DNA of 64,000 bases, taken from assembly GCF_000746085.1 (NCBI RefSeq), contig NZ_JQKO01000005.1:124001-188000 (forward strand), read 5' to 3'. The notes under the pieces were generated by a model that saw only the letters and a program-made list of their open reading frames with translations, had not been told where the DNA came from and did no database searches. This DNA comes from Methylocapsa aurea (GTDB taxonomy: Bacteria; Pseudomonadota; Alphaproteobacteria; Rhizobiales; Beijerinckiaceae). Shown here one piece after another: positions 41,425 to 48,745 of this stretch. Every line of letters starts with the position of its first letter. Position 1 is the first letter of the stretch. The translations under genes were made by a program, and so were the position numbers.

Positions 41425-41883
41425 CTAACCACCGGGCGGACCTGGCCGCCAGCCTGGCGGCGCAAGCTCGAAGCCCGAAAACGCGAAACCAGGCGCGACG
41501 GTGCAGCCGACAAGCGTCCAATCTCCAAGACTGCGGGCGTTCTGCCACCAATGGGCTGGAACAACGAACTGCGGCCGCTCCCCCGCGAAAAGATCGGCAC
41601 CGAGCCGATGCGCGCTGGCCTCGGCGCCGTCACGCGACGCCATGATCTCCAGAGGCGCGCCAGCGTAAAAATGCCAGACCTCCGCGGCGTCGACCTTGTG
41701 CCAATGCGAAACCTGGCCGGCTTCGAGAAGAAAATAGATCAGCGTCGAGGCGGCGCGGCCCGCCGCCGTTTGCGCGTCATCGCGGAAGGTTTCACGGAAG
41801 AAACCGCCCTCAGGATGCGGCCGCAGGTCGAGCAAATGAATGATTTCGGCGGCGATTGCTCCGCCCGAATGAGTGATCGGCAT
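41425..41883 (-). CDS. Cupin-fold protein (DUF985/Cupin_5)
   Basis: A 152-residue single-domain cupin. Start chosen at ATG 41883 with GGGAGG about eleven bases upstream; a TTG at 41928 overlaps the gloB stop and would extend by fifteen residues. Family blocks are LDLRPHPEGGFFRETFRDDA, IYFLLEAGQVSHWHKVDAAE (metal-binding histidines) and FVVPAHWWQNARSLGDWTLV. The enzymatic role of the family is not settled. It is tightly linked behind gloB, and probably shares its transcript. Confidence 0.85.
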   Translation of the reverse strand: MPITHSGGAIAAEIIHLLDLRPHPEGGFFRETFRDDAQTAAGRAASTLIYFLLEAGQVSHWHKVDAAEVWHFYAGAPLEIMASRDGAEASAHRLGADLFAGERPQFVVPAHWWQNARSLGDWTLVGCTVAPGFAFSGFELAPPGWRPGPPGG

Positions 41884-41924
41884 CGTTGACCAAGCCTCCC
41901 GCTCTTTCACGCTCTTGGATGGGT

Positions 41925-42695
41925 TCAAGCTCTGTTCTTGCGTTCCCGCAACGCGGCGAAAACCGCGGCGGGATCGGCGCCGCGCATGCCGATCGCGGCC
42001 TGGACCTCGGGGTCGCCGGCGCGAAGGAAGGGATTGGTTTCGAGTTCGATCGCAATCGTCGTTGGAAGCGTGAATGCGTCGGCGGCGCGCAGATCCGCGA
42101 CCTCCTGCGCGCGTTTTTTCAACGTCGCGTTGTCGGGATCGATGGTCAAAGCGAAACGGGCGTTCGCCATCGTATACTCATGGCCGCAATAGATCTTCGT
42201 TTGCGGCGGGAGCGCTGCGAGCTTCATCAAGGACCTGTACAAAACCGCCGCCGGCTCCTCGAAACCGCGGCCGCAGCCCATGGCGAATAAAGTATCGCCG
42301 GAAAAAGCAATTTCTTCTTCCTCGAACCAATAGGCGACATGCCCCGAGGTGTGCCCCGGAACCTCGATGACCCGCCCCTCGAGCGCGCCGATCGCGACGC
42401 GGTCGCCTTCGCTGACGGCAATGTCGAGGCCGCCGATCGCAACTGCCTCCTTGCGCGGTCCGACCACCCGGGCATGAGGAAACGTCCGCTTGAGCCCGGC
42501 GATTCCCTGCACATGATCGGCATGGTGATGGGTGATCAGAATATCGCTCAGCTCCCAATCCTTCGCCGCCAGCGCCGCCAAGATCGGCGCCGCCTCGGGC
42601 GCGTCGATCGCTGCTGTAGCGCCCGTGCGCGGATCGTGAACGAGGACCCCAAAATTGTCCTTAAGGCACAGGAATTGATGAATAGAAACGGCCAT
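41925..42695 (-). CDS. gloB: Hydroxyacylglutathione hydrolase (glyoxalase II)
   Basis: GloB hydrolyses S-lactoylglutathione to lactate and glutathione, finishing methylglyoxal detoxification. The ATG at 42695 gives 256 residues with the metallo-beta-lactamase motif DILITHHHADHVQGI, the second ligand region VPGHTSGHVAYWF and FSGDTLFAMGCGRGFE, and the C-terminal YCGHEYTMANARFAL. The longer in-frame extension upstream runs into the repeat and is not coding. The cupin gene follows downstream. Confidence 0.94.
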   Translation of the reverse strand: MAVSIHQFLCLKDNFGVLVHDPRTGATAAIDAPEAAPILAALAAKDWELSDILITHHHADHVQGIAGLKRTFPHARVVGPRKEAVAIGGLDIAVSEGDRVAIGALEGRVIEVPGHTSGHVAYWFEEEEIAFSGDTLFAMGCGRGFEEPAAVLYRSLMKLAALPPQTKIYCGHEYTMANARFALTIDPDNATLKKRAQEVADLRAADAFTLPTTIAIELETNPFLRAGDPEVQAAIGMRGADPAAVFAALRERKNRA

Positions 42696-42736
42696 GGCCT
42701 GGTTTCCCTTGCGCCGCCCAGCGTTGCAAAATCCTC

Positions 42737-42863
42737 TAGAGCCGGATGATTTTGGACGGAATCGCAACGCGATCTCGTCCAGAGTCTTAAATCCGCCTCT
42801 CATCAAAGAGTTAGAGCATGATGTCGTCCGAAAACCGGTTTCCACTTTCGGCATCATGCTGTA
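42737..42863. repeat. 129-bp-type repeat, copy 2
   Basis: Near-identical direct copy of 17265-17393: starts CTAGAGCCGGATGATTTTGG and contains CCGCCTCTCATCAAAGAGTT and GAGCATGATGTCGTCCGAAA. It ends CATCATGCTGTAA, where copy 1 has CTCTAG. It lies between gloB and the universal stress gene. Confidence 0.85.
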
Positions 42864-42907
42864 ATCAAGTCAGCCCGCCGGGTCAAACCGCTTCTCTCTT
42901 ATGTGAT

Positions 42908-42921
42908 TTGAGGGAAATCAA
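42908..42921 (+). promoter_or_regulatory. FNR/FixK-type box upstream of the uspA-like gene
   Basis: TTGA-GGGAAA-TCAA matches both half-sites of the FNR/FixK consensus (TTGA N6 TCAA). Its centre is 42914.5. A -10-like TATTTA occupies 42943-42948, placing a start near 42956, about 41.5 bases downstream of the box centre, the classical activator position. The stress gene begins at 42986. This suggests low-oxygen induction; the regulator is not in the window. Confidence 0.65.
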
Positions 42922-42985
42922 ACCTTTGCGGCGCCCATGGCGTATTTAGATAAGGCAGTACCGCAACGATCGGAGCCCATCTCTC

Positions 42986-43423
42986 ATGTATAAAAACATT
43001 CTCCTTCCCACCGACGGCTCCGATCTATCCAAGAACGCCGTTCAGCATGGCATCCAATTGGCCAAAGCGGTGAAGGCCAAGGTCACGAGCGTCACGATCA
43101 TCACGCCGAGCCAACTTTTCATGCTGGAGCCGGAAATCGTTACGGAAACGCCGGAAGATTATATGAAGCATATGGTGAACTTCGCGAGCAAATGCCTCGA
43201 TCAGGTGAAGGCCGCGGCATTGGCGGAGGGCGTGAGCTGCGACGTGCTTTATTTGGAGCATGACAGTCCCTATGAGGCGATCATCGAAACCGCGAATAAC
43301 CAGCATTGCGACCTGATCGTCATGGCCTCGCACGGACGGCGGGGGATTTCCGCCATCGTGCTCGGCAGCGAAACCGTCAAGGTGCTCACCCACAGCACGA
43401 TTCCGGTCCTCGTCTATCGCTGA
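42986..43423 (+). CDS. Universal stress protein (UspA family)
   Basis: A 145-residue single-domain Usp. It starts MYKNILLPTDGSDLSKNAVQ and ends with the ATP-binding signature LIVMASHGRRGISAIVLGSE followed by VLTHSTIPVLVYR, so an ATP-binding form is likely. Usp proteins support survival under starvation and low oxygen; a well-placed FNR/FixK-type box upstream fits the latter. It is 37 bases before an alpha/beta-hydrolase gene. Confidence 0.93.
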   Translation: MYKNILLPTDGSDLSKNAVQHGIQLAKAVKAKVTSVTIITPSQLFMLEPEIVTETPEDYMKHMVNFASKCLDQVKAAALAEGVSCDVLYLEHDSPYEAIIETANNQHCDLIVMASHGRRGISAIVLGSETVKVLTHSTIPVLVYR

Positions 43424-43460
43424 TTTGGGCAGGCAGAAGCAAAGCGATTGATCTGGAGGG

Positions 43461-44174
43461 ATGCCGATGGATCGCGGACCATCCGCAACGCGGCCCGGCC
43501 CTTTTGAAGCCGCCGGGACTCGCGATCGCGCGGCGGAGCCGCGCGCCGTCTGCATCCCGCCCCTCGGCCTTGCTGGCGCCTTGTGCATTCCAAAGGGCGC
43601 CGCGGCGCTTGTCGTCTTCGCGCATGGCAGCGGCTCCAGCCGTCTCAGTCCGCGCAACATGGCGGTCGCACAGGCGCTGAACGCGCAGGGCATGGCGACG
43701 CTCCTGTTCGATCTTCTGACCGTTGAAGAGGAGGCCGACCGCACCAATGTCTTCAACATTCCGCTCTTGGCCGGACGAATCGTCGAGGCGCTCGATTGGC
43801 TTGGCCGCGAGCCGGATGCACAAGACCTTCGCCTCGGCCTCTTTGGCGCCAGCACGGGAGCGGCCGCGGCGCTGGTCGCGGCGGCGCGGCTCGGCGATCG
43901 CGTCGGCGCGATTGTTTCGCGCGGGGGGCGACCCGACCTTGCAGGCGAGGCGCTCGATCGCGTCCACACGCCGACGCTCTTGATCGTGGGCGGCGCCGAT
44001 TTCGTCGTGATCGATCTCAATGAACAAGCCTTCGCTCGGCTGCGCGGACCCAAAGCGCTGGAAATTGTCCCCGGCGCCAGCCACCTGTTTCCAGAGCCAG
44101 GAGCGCTGGAGGCGGTGATCGATCACGCCGCGCATTGGTTTCAACGCTATCTCCACGCGCGCGCGCCGGATTGA
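43461..44174 (+). CDS. Alpha/beta hydrolase, dienelactone-hydrolase-like
   Basis: A 237-residue hydrolase. The nucleophile elbow is GLFGASTGAAAALVAAARLG. The oxyanion-strand region is ALVVFAHGSGSSRLSPRNMA, and the acid and base are suggested by IVGGADFVVIDLNEQAF and VPGASHLFPEPGALE. A strong TGGAGGG precedes the ATG at 43461. The next gene is a phosphoribosyltransferase 45 bases downstream; these two domains occur together, even fused, in many proteobacteria. The substrate is unknown. Confidence 0.85.
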   Translation: MPMDRGPSATRPGPFEAAGTRDRAAEPRAVCIPPLGLAGALCIPKGAAALVVFAHGSGSSRLSPRNMAVAQALNAQGMATLLFDLLTVEEEADRTNVFNIPLLAGRIVEALDWLGREPDAQDLRLGLFGASTGAAAALVAAARLGDRVGAIVSRGGRPDLAGEALDRVHTPTLLIVGGADFVVIDLNEQAFARLRGPKALEIVPGASHLFPEPGALEAVIDHAAHWFQRYLHARAPD

Positions 44175-44219
44175 AACCGCCCGTGGAACCTCGGCGCGAA
44201 AAATCGCCAGGAGGCCAAA

Positions 44220-44891
44220 ATGAGTTTCAGGAACCGGGTGGACGCGGGACGCAAGCTGGCCGCGGCCCTTGCAAGCTACAAGGACCAGGCGCCGGTGATC
44301 CTCGCCCTGCCGCGCGGCGGCGTTCCCGTCGCGGCGGAAGTCGCCGCGGCGCTCGACGCGCCTCTGGACCTCATTCTCGTCCGCAAGATCGGCGTCCCGT
44401 CGCAACCTGAATTGGCCATGGGCGCAGTCGTCGATGGCGACTCGCCAAGGATCGTGCGCAATGAGGATGTGATTCGATTAGCCGGCGTGGACGAGGCTGA
44501 ATTTGACGCCGTTCGCGATCGGGAGTTTGCCGAAATCGAGCGGCGGCGGCGGCGCTATTTCGGCGGACGCGAACGGATCGACGTCAAGGGACGCCTCGTC
44601 ATCGTCGTCGACGATGGCGTCGCGACGGGCGCGACGACGCGCGCCGCCTTGCAGGCGATGCGCATGCGCCAGCCGAAGAAGCTCGTGCTCGCCGTGCCTG
44701 TTGGCCCGACAGATACGATCGAGGCCATGCGGGAGGAAGCCGATGAGGTCCTATGCCTTGAGGAATATGAAATCTTCGGCGCCATCGGCTATTTTTATGA
44801 CGATTTCCGACAGACGACCGACCAGGAAGTGATCGATCTTCTAGCCCGCTTTTCCGAACGCGGGCCGGATGAGGCGGCTCGTTCGCATTGA
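44220..44891 (+). CDS. Type I phosphoribosyltransferase domain protein
   Basis: A 223-residue protein with the PRPP-binding motif VIVVDDGVATGATTRAALQA. Other blocks are PVILALPRGGVPVAAEVAAA, ILVRKIGVPSQPELAMGAVV (flexible loop) and a C-terminal GAIGYFYDDFRQTTDQEVID. AGGAGG lies six bases before the ATG (44210-44218 region). It follows the alpha/beta hydrolase in the same direction, a conserved pair. The base substrate is unknown. Not close to the named nucleotide salvage enzymes by motif. Confidence 0.88.
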   Translation: MSFRNRVDAGRKLAAALASYKDQAPVILALPRGGVPVAAEVAAALDAPLDLILVRKIGVPSQPELAMGAVVDGDSPRIVRNEDVIRLAGVDEAEFDAVRDREFAEIERRRRRYFGGRERIDVKGRLVIVVDDGVATGATTRAALQAMRMRQPKKLVLAVPVGPTDTIEAMREEADEVLCLEEYEIFGAIGYFYDDFRQTTDQEVIDLLARFSERGPDEAARSH

Positions 44892-44907
44892 GTCTGCGCG
44901 GAAGGGT

Positions 44908-45387
44908 TTACCGATTGACTGGGAGCGGCGCGCCGGCCTTGTGCGCGGCGATCCATTTTTCGAGTTCGGCGACATGCCCGGTCTCCTCCTCGACGAATTC
45001 CTGCGCGAGAAGCTGGATTTCCGGATCGTCGGTGGCCTCGAGAATTTTCGCGTAATAATCGAGGCTGGCCTGCTCGGCGTCACGCGCGATTTCCAGCGCC
45101 TGTTCGCGACCGATGAACGGATCGGCAGCCCAGATCGCGGCCGATTCCGGACTCTCGAAGTCCGGCCATTCGAACGCCTGCGGCTTCAAGTCAGGGACAT
45201 CGCGAAAGGCCGACCGAGACCGCGCGTCCGCAAGATGCAGCCTGGAATAATCCGAAAGGCGCCGAAACAGCTTTCCGACTTCGCTATTGCCGCAAGTCTG
45301 CATCGCATCGGCCAGCTCCCCGAATCGGATCGCCGCTTCCTCCTCGAGCTTCACGGCATAGGCGAGAAACTCCTCGACGGATCGCAT
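44908..45387 (-). CDS. Ferritin-like/rubrerythrin-type di-iron protein
   Basis: A 159-residue four-helix protein with carboxylate/histidine motifs of a di-iron ferritin-like domain: KLEEEAAIRFGELADAMQTC and AQEFVEEETGHVAELEKWIA. A central helix pair contains SRLHLADARSRSA and IARDAEQASLDYYAKILEAT. Probably a peroxide- or iron-handling protein; there is no rubredoxin domain. Convergent with the phosphoribosyltransferase, with 16 bases between the stops. Confidence 0.83.
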   Translation of the reverse strand: MRSVEEFLAYAVKLEEEAAIRFGELADAMQTCGNSEVGKLFRRLSDYSRLHLADARSRSAFRDVPDLKPQAFEWPDFESPESAAIWAADPFIGREQALEIARDAEQASLDYYAKILEATDDPEIQLLAQEFVEEETGHVAELEKWIAAHKAGAPLPVNR

Positions 45388-45455
45388 GTCATACCCCTCT
45401 TGTGGCGAAATTGGCGAAACGAGCCGGAGCGCGCCGAAGGCTTTGCATTCGGCGA

Positions 45456-45947
45456 TCAGCGCTCTTGCTTCGTTCTTTCGAACTTTACGGTGACCGCTCC
45501 CGCCGGACCCTGCGGGCCCTTCACCGTCAGGCGATCGCCCTCCAGCGAAACGAAGCGAATGATGCTGGCGCCGGTCATCGCCGGGTTCCAGGAAACATCG
45601 GGGCGAAGCGTGATCTTCAAGCCGTCGGCATGATCCTCATAGGTGAAGGGCGCCGAATAGCTGATCATGCTCTTCACCAGATTGGCGTAGCCCTCGTCGT
45701 CTTGCGCTGGCTTGCGGCCTTGCCCGACCACGATCTGCGTGCAGCGATGATCGCCGCCTATGACAAGATAGCCGCTTGGGTGCTCGCCCAAGGGATGTTC
45801 CGTCTTGCCGGCGGCCTCGTGAACGTAGGAAACAATTTTCCACGTTCCGACAATGTCGTTGGGCGTGAGGGCATAGGCCGGAGACTGAATTCCAAGAACG
45901 CCAGTTGCAAGAAAGGCGATCAGCGCTGCTTTCAGTTTTGCTTTCAT
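45456..45947 (-). CDS. Exported lipocalin-like protein
   Basis: A 163-residue secreted protein. ATG at 45947 gives a signal peptide, MKAKLKAALIAFLATGVLGI then QSPAYA. The mature part starts with the lipocalin-like block TPNDIVGTWKIVSYVHEAAG, then GEHPSGYLVIGGDHRC and DVSWNPAMTGASIIRFVSLE. This fits the lipocalin-like (PF13924-type) family, short beta-barrels of unknown ligand. It is 68 bases from the ferritin-like gene on the same strand. Confidence 0.82.
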   Translation of the reverse strand: MKAKLKAALIAFLATGVLGIQSPAYALTPNDIVGTWKIVSYVHEAAGKTEHPLGEHPSGYLVIGGDHRCTQIVVGQGRKPAQDDEGYANLVKSMISYSAPFTYEDHADGLKITLRPDVSWNPAMTGASIIRFVSLEGDRLTVKGPQGPAGAVTVKFERTKQER

Positions 45948-46023
45948 GGACGTTTCCATAGGGACTCGATCCTCCGCGCGGATTCCCATCACGCCAGAGC
46001 GCTCTCGGGGAAGCTGAAAGCAA

Positions 46024-46146
46024 CTCTAGCTTTTATAGTATCTTCTTGACGCGACCCGGTTTCCACTTCGCTCGAAAAATATTCTGGAGCATGTTCTGAT
46101 CGACTTCTTCAATCAGATGACTCCATCTGATCGGGAAGCGCTCTAG
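46024..46146. repeat. Composite CTAG-bounded intergenic repeat
   Basis: Begins CTCTAGCTTTTATAGTATCT and ends AAGCGCTCTAG. The first half is the CGCGACCCGG..CTTCGCTCGAAAA unit (46038-46085); the second contains ATCAGATGACTCCATCTGATCGG (46111-46133). Its right edge supplies the TAG stop codon of the minus-strand secreted protein gene at 46143-46403. Confidence 0.7.
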
Positions 46147-46403
46147 CGAAACCCGCCTATGCCGTCGCACCGGCCGTCTTCGGTCTTGAAATAGATCGGA
46201 TCACAGGGGCTGAAATCATTCGGGCACAATGGCTCGCACTTGGGGTTGTACGGCGGCCCTTTGTTCTGGCTCGTCCAAGCGCCGCCAGGCGGCGGCGGGA
46301 CCGGATCGGGAACGCCCGGGCGGCCCATGAACTGGGCCTGAGCCAAGCCGGAGGCCAAAGGGCCCGAAAGCGCGATGGCGAAAAAGACGAGCTTCAATCT
46401 CAT
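46143..46403 (-). CDS. Small secreted Pro/Cys-containing protein
   Basis: An 86-residue exported protein with a signal peptide MRLKLVFFAIALSGPLASGL followed by AQAQ. The mature part is Pro/Gly-rich (GVPDPVPPPPGGAWTSQNKG) and carries four cysteines in PPYNPKCEPLCPNDFSPCDP and DGRCDGIGG, which may form disulfides. No family recognised. The stop is TAG in GCTCTAG at the edge of an intergenic repeat, so the C-terminus may have been set by repeat insertion. Confidence 0.65.
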   Translation of the reverse strand: MRLKLVFFAIALSGPLASGLAQAQFMGRPGVPDPVPPPPGGAWTSQNKGPPYNPKCEPLCPNDFSPCDPIYFKTEDGRCDGIGGFR

Positions 46404-46543
46404 AGCCACGCTCCCGCACATGTCCGGCCGCGAATGGATCATAAGGCGCCATCGCTGGCGCGCTCAGAATGACGCTCTGTTATTGCATAGACTACGCCTT
46501 CGCCCCACGCCGGGCAAGGCTGAACCTTTGCGGGATCGCGCGC

Positions 46544-46657
46544 TAGATCACGATGCTTTTAGATGAAAACATCCAAAAGCATCGTGATCTATTGTTGAGA
46601 AGAGAGCGGGATTTGAGGCGAAAAACCGGAGTCCACTTTTTCGTATCCCGCTCGAGG
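46544..46657 (+). repeat. About 110-bp dispersed repeat
   Basis: Starts with a near-perfect 22-bp-arm palindrome (arms 46544-46565 and 46570-46591, loop AAAA, TAGATCACGATGCTTTT). It continues with TTGTTGAGAAGAGAGCGGGA and AGCGGGAT..ATCCCGCT. The inverted relative lies at 41291-41402. Confidence 0.8.
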
Positions 46658-46716
46658 CATATTCCAAACAGATTGGTCGATCTATTCAATGAGAATATGC
46701 TCAGACTTTAAAACTT

Positions 46717-46766
46717 GAGCGATTTCTAATCGATCGAATGACCCCATTCGATCGGAAAGCGCTCTA
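46717..46766. repeat. Palindromic intergenic repeat, GATCGGATG type
   Basis: GAGCGATTTCTAATCGATCG, AATGACCCCATTCGATCGG, then AAAGCGCTCTA. This is the unit seen at 15712, 20071, 27042 and 46111. It ends in CTA, which is the TAG stop of the minus-strand glycosyltransferase. Confidence 0.65.
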
Positions 46767-47885
46767 ATTCGCGTAGACGCCATCGATCATTCTTTGGGCG
46801 CATGCGCTCCAGGTATTTTTCTCGATAATCGACTTCCGGGCCGCGTCGAATTCCGGTCCCGGCAGATGCCGCGCGGCTTCAATGGCGGCCGCGATGGCGT
46901 TTGGATCGCGAATCGGGACGGTGACGGCGACGTCCCGCGACAGCAGGTCCCGCGCCCCAACATTCTCGGTAATCACAAGCGGCAGGCCATAGCCGAGAGC
47001 CTCGAACACGGTCATGCCGAACCCCTCGTCGATCGAGGGCTGAACGAAGACATCGGCCGTCTGATAGAGCTCCTTCAACCGATTGGGCAGGACCGGCGGA
47101 ATGACCGTGATGCGCGGATCCTGAATCCGCTTTCGATAGGCGTCGGGCACGTCGCCGCGAATCCATAGCTCGGCATTTGGATCGTCGATGAGCTTAAAGG
47201 CTTCGACAAGATAGTGGATCCCTTTTCGCAGGAAGCTATTGCCGACCATCAAGACCTTGAAGCCCGCCTTCGCCCCAGGCGCCTTGGTCGGCCGCTCGAG
47301 ATATTTGACGTTGCCGCCAAGCGGGTTGACGCGCACTTTCCGGATCAATTCCGGTTCCGTGTAGGAACTGGCGCTGAAGGTCGAAGGCGCAACGATGACA
47401 TCGGCGAGGTGAAGCTCTTCTATGTTGCGTGCGAGCGCGCGCATGTCCTGCTCATGCGGAATGCCGAGCGCCTTGCCCTCTTCCAGCAGCAGATCATATT
47501 GAAACTGATTATGCGGACAGGAGCGCTCGACGCATAGGCGCCAGCCGGACCCCTTGAGTTTCTTGAATGTCGAGTAGCTGCTGCCGTTCCAGGAATGCAG
47601 GATTCCCGGCGTCTTCTTCGCCAGGCGCTTCGCCAGCCAATCGTCGAAGACCTCGAATCTGCGCTCATCCGTATATCCCACCGGAATATACCGGGAGAGA
47701 GCCGCCCAAACGGCGAGATCGAAGCGATTATGGAACGCCTTCTTGGAGACGTGATCTGGCGGATCGAGCTTTCTGTGAACGGAATAGAGATCGCCCAGAC
47801 GAGAAAGCGCGGCGAATTCGGACGCCAGATGGTAAGCGTGGAACTTTCCCGCCACGGCAATGTCGATCCTTTGGACGTCGTTCAT
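46764..47885 (-). CDS. Glycosyltransferase family 4
   Basis: A 373-residue GT-B glycosyltransferase. ATG at 47885 gives NDVQRIDIAVAGKFHAYHLA at the N-terminus. The C-terminal domain has KVLMVGNSFLRKGIHYLVEA and the EX7E-type EGFGMTVFEALGYGLPLVIT, followed by PIRDPNAIAAAIEAARHLP. GT4 enzymes build polysaccharide or lipid-linked sugars; donor and acceptor are unknown. No polysaccharide cluster surrounds it. A longer start at 48014 lacks support. The TAG stop lies in a repeat edge. Confidence 0.88.
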   Translation of the reverse strand: MNDVQRIDIAVAGKFHAYHLASEFAALSRLGDLYSVHRKLDPPDHVSKKAFHNRFDLAVWAALSRYIPVGYTDERRFEVFDDWLAKRLAKKTPGILHSWNGSSYSTFKKLKGSGWRLCVERSCPHNQFQYDLLLEEGKALGIPHEQDMRALARNIEELHLADVIVAPSTFSASSYTEPELIRKVRVNPLGGNVKYLERPTKAPGAKAGFKVLMVGNSFLRKGIHYLVEAFKLIDDPNAELWIRGDVPDAYRKRIQDPRITVIPPVLPNRLKELYQTADVFVQPSIDEGFGMTVFEALGYGLPLVITENVGARDLLSRDVAVTVPIRDPNAIAAAIEAARHLPGPEFDAARKSIIEKNTWSACAQRMIDGVYAN

Positions 47886-48381
47886 ATCGTGTTCCCTGAC
47901 TCGTGGAAATCTCGCCCTCAATCGAAGGCGGCCGTCGCGGCCGGGAGCCGCAGCAAGCCCCATCTTAAGCCGATCAAATCGGTCGAAGATCGACAAGCGC
48001 TGATGGATCGCCAAGGCTGCCCGCTCGCCGCGGCTGCCTCCGATTGAGACAAGCCAGCAAGCTCTAGACCTCCTTTATGTCGGATTTTCCGCACGCAGAC
48101 CGCCGTCCCCTTAATATGACGGGGCTCTATCAGGTCCACTAGAGCGCTTTCGGTTCCGGCGGAATCAGAAAGCAGCTCTAGGTCTTTGTTTTGCCGCATT
48201 TTCTTAACGCGAACCGGCATCCACTTCGCTCGAAAATGCTCTAACCGAATGCAGCGCCGTTTGGCGCAAGAGGATCGCCGGGCGCGGACTTCAAGCGGCG
48301 CGAAAAATACCAGATCGCGTCGCCCCGTTCAATCGATCGGCGTCCGGGCTCGGAACGGCGCGGCCGCGCCGGCGAAGCGTC
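47886..48381. other. Intergenic region with two repeat units
   Basis: No gene is convincing. 48139-48181 is a CTAGAGC..GCTCTAG-bounded palindrome (AGAGCGCTTTCGGTTCCG, GCGGAATCAGAAAGCAGCTC). 48196-48243 is the best copy of the GCATTTTCTTAACGCGAACC..CTTCGCTCGAAAATGC unit. The rest (47886-48138 and 48244-48381) shows no structure I recognise. Confidence 0.55.
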
Positions 48382-48741
48382 TCATTTGCCAGAAAGGCTC
48401 AAAATATAAGCGATGACCGCATCGGTCTCCGGCGCGCTCAAGATGAGATTGGGCATTTTCCCATGCGACGAGCGCAAGAAGACCTTCAGAGAAAGCTCAT
48501 TGGTTGACGACATGCCCGCGATTGCGGCGAAGCTCGGCGCATCCTTGTTCGGGGAGCCTTCCGTCTCGCCTGGTTCGATCTCATGGCAAGCGCTGCAGAC
48601 GTTTTCGGCGAGCCGGCGGCCCTCCGCCGGCTCGATCGACTGAGCCGCAGCAGGCGCCCGGGAGAGCGCCGCCGCGAGGCAAGGGGAGAGCGACGCCCCA
48701 AGACAGAAGCAGAGCGCCGCAAGCGGTCGACGATCGACCAT
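48382..48741 (-). CDS. Class I cytochrome c, small periplasmic
   Basis: A 119-residue monohaem cytochrome. The ATG at 48741 gives a signal peptide, MVDRRPLAALCFCLGASLSP. The haem motif is CSACH in AENVCSACHEIEPGE. A distal methionine is likely in LRSSHGKMPNLILSAPETDA, before a C-terminal helix AVIAYILSLSGK. It likely carries electrons in the periplasm; partner unknown. The next minus-strand gene ends four bases upstream of its start codon, suggesting co-transcription. Confidence 0.88.
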   Translation of the reverse strand: MVDRRPLAALCFCLGASLSPCLAAALSRAPAAAQSIEPAEGRRLAENVCSACHEIEPGETEGSPNKDAPSFAAIAGMSSTNELSLKVFLRSSHGKMPNLILSAPETDAVIAYILSLSGK

Positions 48742-48745
48742 CGCA

